Shown: positions 1 to 9,060, counted from the first letter of the stretch. The stretch is DNA of 64,000 nt from Porphyromonas gingivalis ATCC 33277 (GCF_000010505.1 NC_010729.1:606501-670500); one strand, 5' to 3'. Program-made: numbers and translations. Notes: a model not told the origin generated them from the sequence alone.

Positions 1-1565
1 TAGGCATAAGGGGGTACCGGATTAGAGCCGTGTACGGCCTTGAAGTCGTTGGCCCCTCCACCTTGTACGGGCTGAGGCAAAAGAACGACATTGCCGAACT
101 GCACACGGGTTACACCGATGCCGCCTACTCCGTTTTGCTCCATCGAATAGTATTCTCCGGGAGCTTCTCCATAGCGTTCTTGCAGAAGCTGGATTTGATT
201 CGGTGTAAGGACTTCTTGCATCCACTGCTTCAAATCATTTGTGGGTACGAATGCCGGATAGCCGCTTTCGGTAAAGCGTGCCAGATTGCCTTCGGCATAG
301 CTATTGAAAATAGCTCCTTGCGTCATGATGATCTTTTCGAAAGCTGCTTCATCGGTGGGTAATCCGGTGAGATCATAGCCTTCGCTCTGCATCTTGCGCA
401 ATACATTATATATAGAAGGCAGGGTCTCTATTCCTTGTGCTACGAGGCTGTTTTGTCCCGGTCCCTTGAAATAGTAGATGGCAACGCGCTTCTCCTTGTT
501 AGGTTTGTTTTTTAGGGTGATGTATTTGTTCACCAGACTGGTAAATACCTCCAGTCGTCCGGGGATAGTTCTGAAGAGTTGTAACCCTGTCTTGGCATCT
601 TTTTCGAGAGCAACCAATGCAAAGGGAACCATGGCTCCGTCCAACTCGGGAGTCGATACGCTTTGTGCCAGGAAGCCGCCTACCATACCTTGCTTGTCTT
701 CCAACCAAGTCTCTCGAAGATTGCCGATTGTAAGAGGTGCCAGAATAGGAACATTTTGCTTGCGCAGCCATATTTCCGCTTCAGTGGAATGGCCTGCCGC
801 CAAACGTCCGTGAGGCATATAAATCAGAAGATCGGGGTTGATGAGTTCCAAGAATTCGAGACGCTTATTGCCTGCTGAAAAAGGGAAGACATTGAGTCCG
901 CTTTTTTCCAAAGAGGCTACAAGTTCGTCTATATGCTCGCGATTCGAGTTGAAGGGATTGCCGAAGCCTATCAGTAGTGCTACGCGTGGAGCACCCTCGC
1001 GATAACCATGCGTACGATAGTACTGCATATAAGCATCCATGGATTCGAAAATATCCTCATCGGTCTTGCCGAAGAAGAGGTTGCCGGCATACTCGATCGG
1101 TGCCTCGATCTTACCTTCCCGAAGAGATTTTCCAAGAATCTCCTGACGCAGGTAGTTGAATCCCGATCTATAGTTCTTGCCACCTCCGTAGCTGAAGTAT
1201 TTGGAGAGTATTTCCGCCTTTGTGCTATCGATAGAGCAGAGGTCATTCTCCGGATTGGTGGCAGACATCACGAGATAGGGAATCTGTTTTTCCTCCAAAC
1301 TTTTGATTTGGGCACGATCGTCTTCGTTCCATTTCGCACCCATGCCGAAGCATAGTACCGCATCGTACTTCTTCAGTTTGGTGAGGTCGTCCTCGACGTT
1401 TACTGTCACATTTCGTGCATCGGCCGAAAGACTCATTCGTGCCACCATAAACTGGGGGAAGTTCACCAATGCCACACGCGAGGGTTGCGGACGGAACATC
1501 CAAAATGCAAAGCCGATAGCCACCAATAAGATGGCTACCGACAGATAAATTATTTTTTTCTTCAT
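1..1565 (-). CDS. hmuS: HmuS, CobN/Mg-chelatase-like heme utilisation protein (N-terminal part)
   Basis: The reading frame is open from an ATG at 1565 to the window edge, giving about 521 N-terminal residues of a protein that in this family is about 1,400-1,500 aa. It starts MKKKIIYLSVAILL, a signal/anchor segment, and continues into a CobN-like region (for example ALLIGFGNPFNSNREHIDEL and KRVAIYYFKGPGQNSL). It lies 36 bp downstream of hmuR on the same strand, as in the hmuYRSTUV heme operon. HmuS is related to cobaltochelatase subunit CobN and is linked to handling or dechelation of heme taken up by HmuR. The exact reaction cannot be told from the sequence, and the C-terminus lies outside the window. 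Confidence 0.9.
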   Translation of the reverse strand, partial: MKKKIIYLSVAILLVAIGFAFWMFRPQPSRVALVNFPQFMVARMSLSADARNVTVNVEDDLTKLKKYDAVLCFGMGAKWNEDDRAQIKSLEEKQIPYLVMSATNPENDLCSIDSTKAEILSKYFSYGGGKNYRSGFNYLRQEILGKSLREGKIEAPIEYAGNLFFGKTDEDIFESMDAYMQYYRTHGYREGAPRVALLIGFGNPFNSNREHIDELVASLEKSGLNVFPFSAGNKRLEFLELINPDLLIYMPHGRLAAGHSTEAEIWLRKQNVPILAPLTIGNLRETWLEDKQGMVGGFLAQSVSTPELDGAMVPFALVALEKDAKTGLQLFRTIPGRLEVFTSLVNKYITLKNKPNKEKRVAIYYFKGPGQNSLVAQGIETLPSIYNVLRKMQSEGYDLTGLPTDEAAFEKIIMTQGAIFNSYAEGNLARFTESGYPAFVPTNDLKQWMQEVLTPNQIQLLQERYGEAPGEYYSMEQNGVGGIGVTRVQFGNVVLLPQPVQGGGANDFKAVHGSNPVPPYA

Positions 1566-1601
1566 CGTGGCGAATTATATTTCTGTTGCAAATAAGTCGT
1601 A

Positions 1602-3542
1602 TTAGAAAGTGATCCGAACCAACCCGTATATGATACGTCCGGGTGATGTCGGGGAATTGAATGCCAATGCTTTGGGTTTATAATCGAACAGGTTCTCCGC
1701 ACCGATATGGAGCGTATAGTTCCGATAGAAATGATTTTCAATATCCAAACGACAGATCGTATAACCCGGATACGTTATTTCCTCAAACAACTCGTTAGAG
1801 TTCATACGCCCTGTTTTCAGATCGGAAAGGAAGCGCGTGGAGAAGTTGGAGGCTAGTCTGTAATTCTTCGAGAAATTATGTCCATAAGAGAGAGTGGCAG
1901 TAGCTGCATGAGGGCGGGTGTTTGAGAGCTTCATCTCAGTTCCGGCCTTATCGGTCGCCTTCCATCGATCATAAGTGTAGGAATATGAAGCTCGAAAACC
2001 AAAGCCGTAAGGCAGTACCACATTCGCTTGTCCTTCAAAGCCGAATATTCTCATTTCTTTCGATACGTTGGTGTAGATCAAATCTGTGCCTTTGTAGGTG
2101 AAATCGATCCGATTGCGAACATGGTTGAAGAAGACATTCCCCATCAGTGTAAGCTTGTTCCAGTGAGCTTCTGCCGAGTATGAGAGCATGCGACTCTTCT
2201 CCGGCTTCAAATCCGGATTGCCGTAAATAAAGAAAGCACCATGATTGAAGAAAAAGTACATTTCCTGCAAAGAGGGGGCACGATACCCTTCCGCGTAGGA
2301 CAAGCGATTGGTGACATGACTGCACTTGTACATGGCAGACAGGCGCGATGTATAGTACAAGCCGAATCCGGAGTGCTTGTCCAAGCGCCCTCCATAGCTC
2401 AATACGAGTTTGGGGGTAACTTTATATATGTACTGTCCGTATAGGATTTTGTTGTTCACGGACTTTTCCCCCGGGTCGTTCGGAGAGGAAAGACGGGGCG
2501 ATGCTACATTATCATGGATATACTCCAGACCCACATTGAGAAGGTGGACTTCAGCAAGATTGAGATTGTATTGTGCTCGCAAATGGTGCATATCCTCATC
2601 GAAAATGGGAAGTTTCTTTTGGTTCTCAGTCTTGATCAGACAGGTATCACGGCTGTATTTGTCGTAATGATAAGAGATGTCCAGATCCGAAGTCTCGCTG
2701 ATACGCCAGTTGGCACCGGCTTTGACATCGTAGGAGTTGTACAGAAAATCGATCTTATCCGTCCAGTGCTGCTTACGCAGATTCACCAGTCCGGTAAGGT
2801 TGAAGGATAAGTTTTCCGTCGGAGAGATTGTAAACTTCTGATTTATATTCCATGTCGTATTGCCTGCAACATTCAGTTCCTGCTCGAACTGATCGGCCAA
2901 AATATAACTTTTGTCTGCTCTATATTGTACGCCGGACTGACTGGTGAAGATCCCACGTTTCACTCCTGCTGCCACATCGTATTTCTGTCCGTCGCGACTA
3001 TCGTATCGAGCCGAAGCAGATACGCGAAAAGGATCCTTGGCTGTACGGGTGATGATATTGATAACACCTCCGATGGCATTAGATCCGTACAAAGCAGAGG
3101 AAGCTCCACGAAGCACTTCGATTCGCTCGATGTCATCCGGATTGATTCGTTCGAAGTCTATTCCACTGGTAGATCCCGTTGAAATCAATTCGCCATCGAC
3201 GAGGAAGAGAATAGAACTTTCGTCAAATCCCTGAGCATTGAGCTGATCTCTGGAACCATGCTTGGTAAACTCGATCCCGGGAAGAATATACTGCAGTACG
3301 TCAATGAAAGAAGATGGGGCTATAGCTTTGATATCTTTGGCCTTGAACACCTTTGTGGGGACAGGTACATCTTTAAGCAGACGGGCTGTACGGCTACCGG
3401 TCACCACTATATCCTCAAGTGCGATATTGCCGGATACGATGGTGTCGGTAGGTTGGGCCGGAGGGTTGGCCGCATGGGAGTATATACTTATACTAAAGAA
3501 AAGCAGGCCGATGAGGGCCTGCTTTGTTACTACACTTTTCAT
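1602..3542 (-). CDS. hmuR: HmuR, TonB-dependent hemin/hemoglobin outer-membrane receptor
   Basis: The protein is 646 aa with a signal peptide (about residues 1-24). A plug domain (LEDIVVTGSRTAR through GGVINIITRTAKDP, about 42-170) is followed by a TonB-dependent beta-barrel ending in the aromatic VRITF. Residues reported as needed for heme/hemoglobin use in HmuR are at the expected places: His95, YRAP at 420-423, His434 and NPDL at 442-445. It imports hemin across the outer membrane with TonB energy. It follows hmuY by 14 bp and precedes hmuS, so the three are co-transcribed on the minus strand. Identification is firm. Confidence 0.97.
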   Translation of the reverse strand: MKSVVTKQALIGLLFFSISIYSHAANPPAQPTDTIVSGNIALEDIVVTGSRTARLLKDVPVPTKVFKAKDIKAIAPSSFIDVLQYILPGIEFTKHGSRDQLNAQGFDESSILFLVDGELISTGSTSGIDFERINPDDIERIEVLRGASSALYGSNAIGGVINIITRTAKDPFRVSASARYDSRDGQKYDVAAGVKRGIFTSQSGVQYRADKSYILADQFEQELNVAGNTTWNINQKFTISPTENLSFNLTGLVNLRKQHWTDKIDFLYNSYDVKAGANWRISETSDLDISYHYDKYSRDTCLIKTENQKKLPIFDEDMHHLRAQYNLNLAEVHLLNVGLEYIHDNVASPRLSSPNDPGEKSVNNKILYGQYIYKVTPKLVLSYGGRLDKHSGFGLYYTSRLSAMYKCSHVTNRLSYAEGYRAPSLQEMYFFFNHGAFFIYGNPDLKPEKSRMLSYSAEAHWNKLTLMGNVFFNHVRNRIDFTYKGTDLIYTNVSKEMRIFGFEGQANVVLPYGFGFRASYSYTYDRWKATDKAGTEMKLSNTRPHAATATLSYGHNFSKNYRLASNFSTRFLSDLKTGRMNSNELFEEITYPGYTICRLDIENHFYRNYTLHIGAENLFDYKPKALAFNSPTSPGRIIYGLVRITF

Positions 3543-3556
3543 ATTTCCCTCTTAAC

Positions 3557-4207
3557 TTATTTAACGGGGTATGTATAAGTGAAAGTGATGACTCCTTTTT
3601 TGAGTTCTGCATCCTGATAGTCAGTGAACTGCACTTTGGCAATATTACCATCAGCACCACGAACGAAGAAGACTCTTTTGCTCAGCTTGTAAGTGGGACC
3701 GGCAGGACCGTGAGAGAATTCCAGCCAACCACCTGAAGCAAATCCCTGTGCGTTCTTCTTGCCGGTAATCACTTCGCTGAAGCCCTGTTCTTCATATTCC
3801 ATCTGATGACCATCAGGTCCCATTTCGTACTTGACTGTAATACGGCCGAGAACATCTACGGTATATCCGTCTGTCGGAACGGAAGTAGCCTGATCCATTT
3901 CTGTCTTGCCGGAGAATACGGCACCACCTTTTCCCTTGCCACTTTCGCCACAATTGAGACGAACGTCATAGCGGTGAAGAGCCATGTCCCAGTTCAAATC
4001 GTTCTTATAGTCGGTAACATTTACGACTTCACCTTTGGAAAAAGAGAAATACTGCCACGTTTCGTATTTCGAAGCATCGATAGTTACGGTTTTGGTTACT
4101 GCTTCGGGTGTGGAGGGTTGGTTCGGCTCGTCTTTCTTCTTCCCACAAGAAGTTAGAGACACAATCAATGGCAATGCACAGAGTGCGGAGAAAATGATTT
4201 TTTTCAT
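3557..4207 (-). CDS. hmuY: HmuY, heme-binding surface lipoprotein (hemophore-like)
   Basis: The protein is 216 aa. It begins with a lipoprotein signal peptide ending in LTSC, so Cys21 is the lipidated residue. The two axial heme ligands known for HmuY, His134 (in DGHQMEY) and His166 (in LEFSHGP), are both present. HmuY sits on the outer membrane or is shed; it takes heme from host heme proteins and hands it to HmuR. It is the first gene of the hmuYRS operon, with a good Bacteroidetes promoter about 40-70 bp upstream. Expression in the species is known to respond to heme and iron; no operator could be identified here. Confidence 0.97.
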   Translation of the reverse strand: MKKIIFSALCALPLIVSLTSCGKKKDEPNQPSTPEAVTKTVTIDASKYETWQYFSFSKGEVVNVTDYKNDLNWDMALHRYDVRLNCGESGKGKGGAVFSGKTEMDQATSVPTDGYTVDVLGRITVKYEMGPDGHQMEYEEQGFSEVITGKKNAQGFASGGWLEFSHGPAGPTYKLSKRVFFVRGADGNIAKVQFTDYQDAELKKGVITFTYTYPVK

Positions 4208-4246
4208 AATTATCTGACCTTACTTTTAATAGGTTTCATCCGGCTG

Positions 4247-4277
4247 CAAAGTTGAGATGTTCACAAAAAACGAGCAA
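4247..4277 (-). promoter_or_regulatory. Promoter of the hmuYRS operon
   Basis: Read on the minus strand, TTG (4277-4275) and CAACTTTG (4254-4247) are separated by 20 bp. This is close to the Bacteroidetes consensus TTTG-N19-TAnnTTTG. It ends about 40 bp before the hmuY start. Confidence 0.55.
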
Positions 4278-4367
4278 TCCCAATTTGTAGGTATTTAAAG
4301 TCGGATTTATACTAAATAAGTGGTATTGGGAATACTGGAATTGCACATGAAAAAGCCCTCGATACAT

Positions 4368-4470
4368 AGGTGCTTTTATTCATTTATTATTTGTGTATCA
4401 GCCGATTATTCCGTGTGTTTATGGTATGATCAATGACACAAAGCTATGGCACGACAAGGAAAATCATCTA
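4368..4470. repeat. 103-bp direct repeat, copy A (end of a decayed IS)
   Basis: A sequence starting AGGTGCTTTTATTCAT and ending AAAATCATCTA recurs at 4828-4930 with about ten differences. Its last part contains ATGGCACGACAAGGAAAATC, which reads as a transposase N-terminus. It is therefore best explained as the left end of an insertion sequence present twice in this gap. Confidence 0.75.
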
Positions 4471-4666
4471 ATGAGGCCTTTGAAAAAGAGAAGGTTATCG
4501 TTTAGGTTGCAACTTATACAAAGGGATGAGAGTGGACACCGTGAACATACTTCTTGCGGCAGCAGCCTATGAATTCAAGAGAGCTATGAAGGCTCTTTTG
4601 GACTTTATCAAAACAATCTGCGAGATACTGTTTGCTGACAATATCTCCCTGAAAGGGACTTTTTAG
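4446..4666 (+). pseudogene. Internally deleted DDE transposase remnant
   Basis: Two pieces are joined in different frames. Positions 4446-4505 encode MARQGKSSNEAFEKEKVIV and a stop, a plausible transposase N-terminus. Positions 4505-4666 encode a 53-residue C-terminus (GCNLYKGMRVDTVNILLAAA, then AYEFKRAMKALLDFIK, ending SLKGTF and stop). The NILLAAAAYEFKRAM pattern is typical of the C-terminal end of IS5/IS1182-type DDE transposases. The catalytic middle is missing, so this is a dead fragment. Which ISPg element it came from is not resolved. Confidence 0.7.
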
Positions 4667-4671
4667 GGGAT

Positions 4672-4800
4672 GACTATATAGGAGTGTAAACAAAGCTATA
4701 TAGCAATCGGCCCAATCCTATATAGCAATCAAACGAAAGCTATATAGTAATCAGCTCAATCCTATATAGGAATCGACCGAAAGCTATATAGCTTTTGTTT
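4672..4800. repeat. 22-bp-period repeat array, AT-rich, core CTATATAG
   Basis: The palindromic core CTATATAG starts at 4674, 4696, 4718, 4740, 4762 and 4784, exactly 22 bp apart each time. Alternate units resemble each other more (AAAGCTATATAG versus AATCCTATATAG), giving a 44-bp higher-order unit (4692-4735 and 4736-4779). It lies between the transposase remnant and the second 103-bp repeat. Confidence 0.9.
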
Positions 4801-4827
4801 TCTTATAGAGACCTTTGCTCAATAAAC

Positions 4828-4930
4828 AGGTGCTTTTATTCATTCATTATATTGTGTGTCAGCCGATTATTTCGTGTATTTAGGTATAATCAATGACATA
4901 AAGCTATGGCATGACAAGGAAAATCATCTA
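4828..4930. repeat. 103-bp direct repeat, copy B
   Basis: Matches copy A at 4368-4470 in the same orientation. The transposase start region is also here, but a stop codon (TGA at its third codon) has arisen, so it is non-coding. Downstream sequence diverges immediately after ATCATCTA in both copies. Confidence 0.75.
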
Positions 4931-4990
4931 TTATTACGAAGCAAACCGAACTCTTTATCTCCTTTCTTTGGTATATCCTAACAAACGATA

Positions 4991-5034
4991 CAAGGGCAAT
5001 GCCTGAGGGGATCTCCCTTCCGGCATTGCCCTTG
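4991..5034 (-). terminator. Hairpin downstream of prtT
   Basis: Perfect 13-bp inverted arms CAAGGGCAATGCC (4991-5003) and GGCATTGCCCTTG (5022-5034) with an 18-nt loop lie 26 bp past the prtT stop. No strong T-run follows on the minus strand. Confidence 0.65.
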
Positions 5035-5059
5035 TCGGTTTTGCTGTTGAAAGACTGAA

Positions 5060-7582
5060 TCAACGAATAAAGAGCTTCCCTACCATGTCTTCTACCACAA
5101 CGATATAGGTGCCCTTCGGAAGACGTTCGACGTCGAGACGCATATCGGCAGATTCGATCTTCGTGGAGAGCTGCATTCGCCCTTGAATATCGAACAAACG
5201 AAGTGTGCTGCCCGCATATGTGGGAGGAATGGCTACATGGACATAGTCGTGAGCAGGATTGGGATAAAGTACTATAGTAGAAATATCCTTACCAGCGATG
5301 TCCGAAGAGGATAGATCCGTAATGAGACGGATACGATAGTAGTAGTCCCCAAACAAATCGATCGGATCCCAAAATCCCTGCTCTCTGATGACAATGTAAT
5401 AGATGCCATCGGGAAAGAGTTCGGCATTTGTATAGAGAGAAGAGTTCGCAGTCAGCTCCGGAGACAATACTTTGGTTTCCCCTTGGGCGAGACTCATGTG
5501 TTCTTCTTTCGCTTGGAAGAAAGTTTCCGAGAAAGCCTTTATAGCCACTATTTCGATTTTCCCGGAGAAAGTAGCACCACCTTCATTTGTAATGCTGAAA
5601 GTCGGCAATGTCTCGGGATTGGCCCGATGAACTGTGAGAAGATCGATCTGTGGGTTGGAGGCCACCAGTAACGATGAATGGGTGCTCGTGTGCTCTGCTA
5701 CTTCTATGGAAGCCAACTCTATCCATGAGGCATCTTCCATAAGCGATTCCATATCGCCCGTACAGACAAGCATGTATTGTCCTGCACGAGACTTGAGCCC
5801 TGTTATTGTCAGCGAAACTTTTTCGCCGTCTTCATCTCCCGGGTGTAATTCTACTAAATGTCTGCCAAGGAAATAGAGCCGTCCCTCTGTATTGCGGAGG
5901 GCAAAGGTGACGCGACTACGAAATTCTTCCGTACCCGGGTTGTAGACTGTGGCACTGAGTTTGCAGTCGGAATATGCTTTCAGGTTGTGCGAAAGAGAAC
6001 CGTCTTTGAGAACGATCCTGGCATCGGCAACGGAGTAAGCTACATCTCCGGCAGGCATAGTCACTTCTATCTTATTGACAAGCCCCATAAGTATGTGCTT
6101 AAGCTCTTTCCAATCTGCCATGCCATCTGTTCGATAGAGTATGGAGATGGTATTTTTCCCCTCGGCAAATTGACTGCATGGTATGGTTATGTTGCTCGTG
6201 CTTTCTCCGATAATGTCTTCCCAAACGATAGGGACGGTGACGGCTGGGTTAGTCGTTTCCGTTCCATTGGGAAGCGTCAGGCGGTAAGCCAATTTCACAT
6301 CCCCTGCATAAGTGGAGTAGTTCTTGATTTTTACACTCAGGTCAAGTGCTTCATCAGACATATTGTGTTGCAATCCATAGAGCGTGATGGTCGGATCCGG
6401 TACGATACCGGGGACTTCATTGCTGGCCGGCTCTATGCCTATGACAACCTCTTGGTCAGTAGAGTAGCCTCCATCGCCTGCGCCTGTGCCAAGCGAACCC
6501 GGATTGAGTAGATTGAGATAGAAATTACCGTTACTCATGCCACCCCATCCCCAGTTGAAGTGGAACGTTCCGTCTGGTTCGTATCCATCGCAAACGAAAG
6601 CATGTCCCATCGATCCGTCTGCACCGGCATAATACACAGGTCTGTTTTCTGCCAGTTCCTTACGAATCATGTCTTTCCATTCCTTACCGGGAAGGAGAGA
6701 GCGATGGATGTAACGAAGCGATTTCTTGTAATGAAAGGTCTCCCGCAGGGCGCGTTCGACAAATATGGAGAAAGTGCCACTGCCGAAATCGGCAAACTGC
6801 ATATTGACAGAAAAGCTGACATCTCTCATGAAAGTACTCAGTGCTTTGACCTCTTCAGTGCTGACGTTATCGTCAACTGTACCGGGCATGTTTTCCCAGT
6901 CGTATGTGTCGCCGAACGTGCCTGAATAGTGGGTATGCGTCCCCGTCATATCATCGTAGTAGTCATATCCGCCGGAAGCCTTCTCCGGCCACTTGTAGTG
7001 ACGCATGATTTGTCCCATGGCGGTGGCAACACAACCGGTATAAGCCTGCTGCCCGGAAGGAAGCAGGGGATGCAAGGTGTTAAATGGATAGCCCTGATCC
7101 CACAAGATCGGATCCGATGCATGTTCGCCCGTTTCCAAAATAGGGGCAATGGATGATGGCAGGTCCCGCGTAGGCTTGGCTTCACGGATAGGATCTATCG
7201 GCTCTGCCTTGCCGTCCATTACAGCAAGCATTTCACGTTCATAGCCTTTGAGCCACCCCCTGAGATTGTTCGGTATACGGGCCGCATCGAAGTGCCCCTT
7301 GAAAGCATATCCGATCACCTCCGGGAACCGATCATCCGCTGCGACGAGGAGAAATCCGTCTTTCTCTCCTCGATTGAAAACGAAGAATAGTGCCTCCTCT
7401 CTTTCTGCAGCTTTGTAAACGAAATCCATCCGGAGACTCGCTGTCGATGAAGACAGCGTGGGTTGTCGTTTGGCAAAAAAGTTCTTAGCCGTCTGTTCGG
7501 CTTTGGATCGTGTCACCGGTCCTGCCTGGAGCATAGGGAGACACAGTAATAATAGCCCTAAGGTGTAGAAGATACGTTTCAT
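5060..7582 (-). CDS. prtT: PrtT, C10-family (streptopain-like) cysteine protease, T9SS cargo
   Basis: The protein is 840 aa if translation starts at the ATG at 7582, which begins a clear signal peptide (MKRIFYTLGLLLLCLPMLQA). The frame extends 25 codons further upstream, but that extension has no signal character. A Spi-like prodomain (about 20-120) precedes the catalytic domain. The catalytic Cys184 is in YTGCVATAMGQ and the catalytic His327 in GHAFVCDGY, followed by FNWGWGG, as in streptopain. The C-terminal about 80 residues (LYPNPAHDYVHV to KGTYIVVV) form a type A type IX secretion sorting domain, so it is exported to the cell surface or medium. It stands alone between the hmu operon and tRNA-Arg. 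Confidence 0.93.
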   Translation of the reverse strand: MKRIFYTLGLLLLCLPMLQAGPVTRSKAEQTAKNFFAKRQPTLSSSTASLRMDFVYKAAEREEALFFVFNRGEKDGFLLVAADDRFPEVIGYAFKGHFDAARIPNNLRGWLKGYEREMLAVMDGKAEPIDPIREAKPTRDLPSSIAPILETGEHASDPILWDQGYPFNTLHPLLPSGQQAYTGCVATAMGQIMRHYKWPEKASGGYDYYDDMTGTHTHYSGTFGDTYDWENMPGTVDDNVSTEEVKALSTFMRDVSFSVNMQFADFGSGTFSIFVERALRETFHYKKSLRYIHRSLLPGKEWKDMIRKELAENRPVYYAGADGSMGHAFVCDGYEPDGTFHFNWGWGGMSNGNFYLNLLNPGSLGTGAGDGGYSTDQEVVIGIEPASNEVPGIVPDPTITLYGLQHNMSDEALDLSVKIKNYSTYAGDVKLAYRLTLPNGTETTNPAVTVPIVWEDIIGESTSNITIPCSQFAEGKNTISILYRTDGMADWKELKHILMGLVNKIEVTMPAGDVAYSVADARIVLKDGSLSHNLKAYSDCKLSATVYNPGTEEFRSRVTFALRNTEGRLYFLGRHLVELHPGDEDGEKVSLTITGLKSRAGQYMLVCTGDMESLMEDASWIELASIEVAEHTSTHSSLLVASNPQIDLLTVHRANPETLPTFSITNEGGATFSGKIEIVAIKAFSETFFQAKEEHMSLAQGETKVLSPELTANSSLYTNAELFPDGIYYIVIREQGFWDPIDLFGDYYYRIRLITDLSSSDIAGKDISTIVLYPNPAHDYVHVAIPPTYAGSTLRLFDIQGRMQLSTKIESADMRLDVERLPKGTYIVVVEDMVGKLFIR

Positions 7583-7692
7583 TATTGCATTTTGTTTTGT
7601 TGTTCGAAGCAGGAGAGGCAGAAGAAGCGATAATCCGTCATCCTCTTTAAGCCGCACTAAGATAAAAAAGAGCCATTATTAAAAGTTTGCAG

Positions 7693-7726
7693 AAAGAAAA
7701 AAAAGGATACTTGCGCATCCCTTTTT
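7693..7726 (-). terminator. tRNA-Arg terminator
   Basis: On the minus strand, immediately after the tRNA, AAAAAGGGAT and ATCCTTTTTTTT form a short stem ending in an eight-T run. Confidence 0.7.
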
Positions 7727-7730
7727 CAGG

Positions 7731-7804
7731 TGATCAGGCTGGGATTCGAACCCAGGACCGATAGCTTAGAAGGCTATTGCTCTATCCAGCTGAGCTACCT
7801 GACC
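7731..7804 (-). tRNA. tRNA-Arg (anticodon TCT)
   Basis: The minus strand folds as a complete cloverleaf: acceptor GGTCAGG/CCTGATC plus discriminator A, D arm with AGCTCAGCTGGATAGAGC, anticodon loop CTTCTAA (anticodon TCT), and T arm CTGGGTTCGAATCCCAG. The CCA end is not encoded. Confidence 0.95.
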
Positions 7805-7819
7805 ATCTTTATTCGGGTG

Positions 7820-7827
7820 CAAATGTA
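7820..7827 (-). promoter_or_regulatory. -7 box for tRNA-Arg
   Basis: TACATTTG on the minus strand matches TAnnTTTG and lies 16 bp upstream of the tRNA. A -33 TTG at the standard distance is not clear (the nearest is 14 bp away). Confidence 0.45.
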
Positions 7828-8268
7828 ATCTTTTTGTCGGACAATTTTTGTCGTAAATGTATGTGCGAACGAATCTTTTCGATCTTTTCCTCAGGAAAGT
7901 CTTTTTCCGGAAGGTGAATTCTTGGCAGATTTTTGTCGATTGCCTCGGCTTGTTTGCAAAAGGAGCTATTCAAAAAAACACGAACCGGAAATGCTCCGAT
8001 TGTGGCGCGTATTCCCTGAAAAAGTGGCGCGAGATTTTTTTCGTTGTGGCGTGAGAATTTTTTACTTCCCACGCCAAAATAAAAAAGTTTACGAACCGCG
8101 TTTTGAGGAGTAGCAAACGGGAAAATTTTGGAGCCTAAACCAATTCGGTTATAATAGTACATGTTCCTGATCTTCTTTTCTGAAAAGGCTTGATAGGATT
8201 GAGGGAACTGTTTCTTTTTTCTTTTGCTTTGATTCGGCTGTTAGTGAACAATGAAAAGAGAAAAAGAA
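7828..8268. other. Intergenic region, no supported gene
   Basis: About 440 bp lie between tRNA-Arg and the sodB terminator. An open frame at 7809-8162 (minus) overlaps the tRNA promoter, is low complexity and resembles nothing known. GTGGCGCG and GTGGCGTG recur around 8000-8050, but no clear element was found. Confidence 0.5.
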
Positions 8269-8312
8269 GAAGCCTCTGCCGAGACACCCGATCGGTTCTT
8301 GGCAGAGGCTTC
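8269..8312 (-). terminator. sodB terminator
   Basis: Perfect 12-bp arms GAAGCCTCTGCC (8269-8280) and GGCAGAGGCTTC (8301-8312) lie 35 bp past the sodB stop, followed on the minus strand by TTCTTTTTCTC. Confidence 0.85.
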
Positions 8313-8347
8313 CTTATGTATTGGTGCAAAGTGCACCCATGGAGTTC

Positions 8348-8923
8348 TTAATACCGAGATTCTACAATATCCCAGTCAACGATACTCCAAAGATCTTTGA
8401 GGTGGTCGGCACGACGATTCTGGTAAGTCAGATAATATGCGTGCTCCCATACGTCGAATCCGAGCAAAGGGTTCAACCCTTTGCGCACGGGATTGCCGGC
8501 ATTGGGTTCCTTCTCGATGGACAGTTTGCCATTGGCATCGGATGCAAGCCATACCCAGCCCGAACCAAAGAGGGTGGTACCGGCTGTGTTGAACTCCTCT
8601 TTGAACTTTTCGAATGAGCCGAATTGTTTGTCGATAGCTTCCCCCAGTTTGCCTTTCGGTGCTCCTCCTTTGCCCGGACGGAACTGAGTGAAATAGAGAT
8701 TGTGGTTGAGGGTTTGGCCGGCATTGTTGAAGATACCGCCTTCGCTCTTTTGTACGATGGTATTCAAGTCTGCGTTTTCAAATTCCGTGCCGATGATGAG
8801 CTTATTGAGGTTGTCCACATAGGTCTTCAGGTGCTTACCGTGGTGGAATTCCACTGTTTCTTTGCTGATAACAGGAGCCAGTGCATCGACCGCATAAGGC
8901 AGGGAAATGAGTTCGTGAGTCAT
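8348..8923 (-). CDS. sodB: Superoxide dismutase, Fe/Mn cambialistic
   Basis: The protein is 191 aa, the normal length for a Fe/Mn superoxide dismutase. All four metal ligands are at expected positions: His27 (VEFHHGKH), His74 (TLNHNLYF), Asp157 and His161 (GFDVWEHAYY). Gly155, just before the FDVWEH block, is the residue linked with the mixed Fe/Mn use of the P. gingivalis enzyme. It converts superoxide to peroxide and oxygen in the cytoplasm and supports oxygen tolerance. It is a single-gene unit with its own terminator. Confidence 0.97.
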   Translation of the reverse strand: MTHELISLPYAVDALAPVISKETVEFHHGKHLKTYVDNLNKLIIGTEFENADLNTIVQKSEGGIFNNAGQTLNHNLYFTQFRPGKGGAPKGKLGEAIDKQFGSFEKFKEEFNTAGTTLFGSGWVWLASDANGKLSIEKEPNAGNPVRKGLNPLLGFDVWEHAYYLTYQNRRADHLKDLWSIVDWDIVESRY

Positions 8924-9060
8924 AACGTCTGATTTTTATTGTAATTAAGTCTTTTAATAATTTGTATCGGAGCAGTGTAAAACCGACACCGACAACTTTT
9001 TAATCATTATAAGAACATGATGAACGGAAAAAGGTTCGAATCTTGGTCGTAAAAACCGAT

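Noticed and set aside
4807-4817. GAGACCTTTGC identical to the ISPg1 end
   Set aside because: No matching opposite end or transposase sequence of ISPg1 type was found nearby, so it may be chance or a tiny scar.
5858-6511. 217-codon frame opposite prtT
   Set aside because: Antisense shadow of the clearly identified prtT gene.
7583-7657. Upstream start for prtT at 7657
   Set aside because: The 25 extra residues precede a full signal peptide that begins at 7582 and would block its function.
7809-8162. 117-codon open frame on the minus strand between tRNA-Arg and sodB
   Set aside because: Overlaps the tRNA promoter area, has low-complexity Lys/Phe-rich sequence and no family features.
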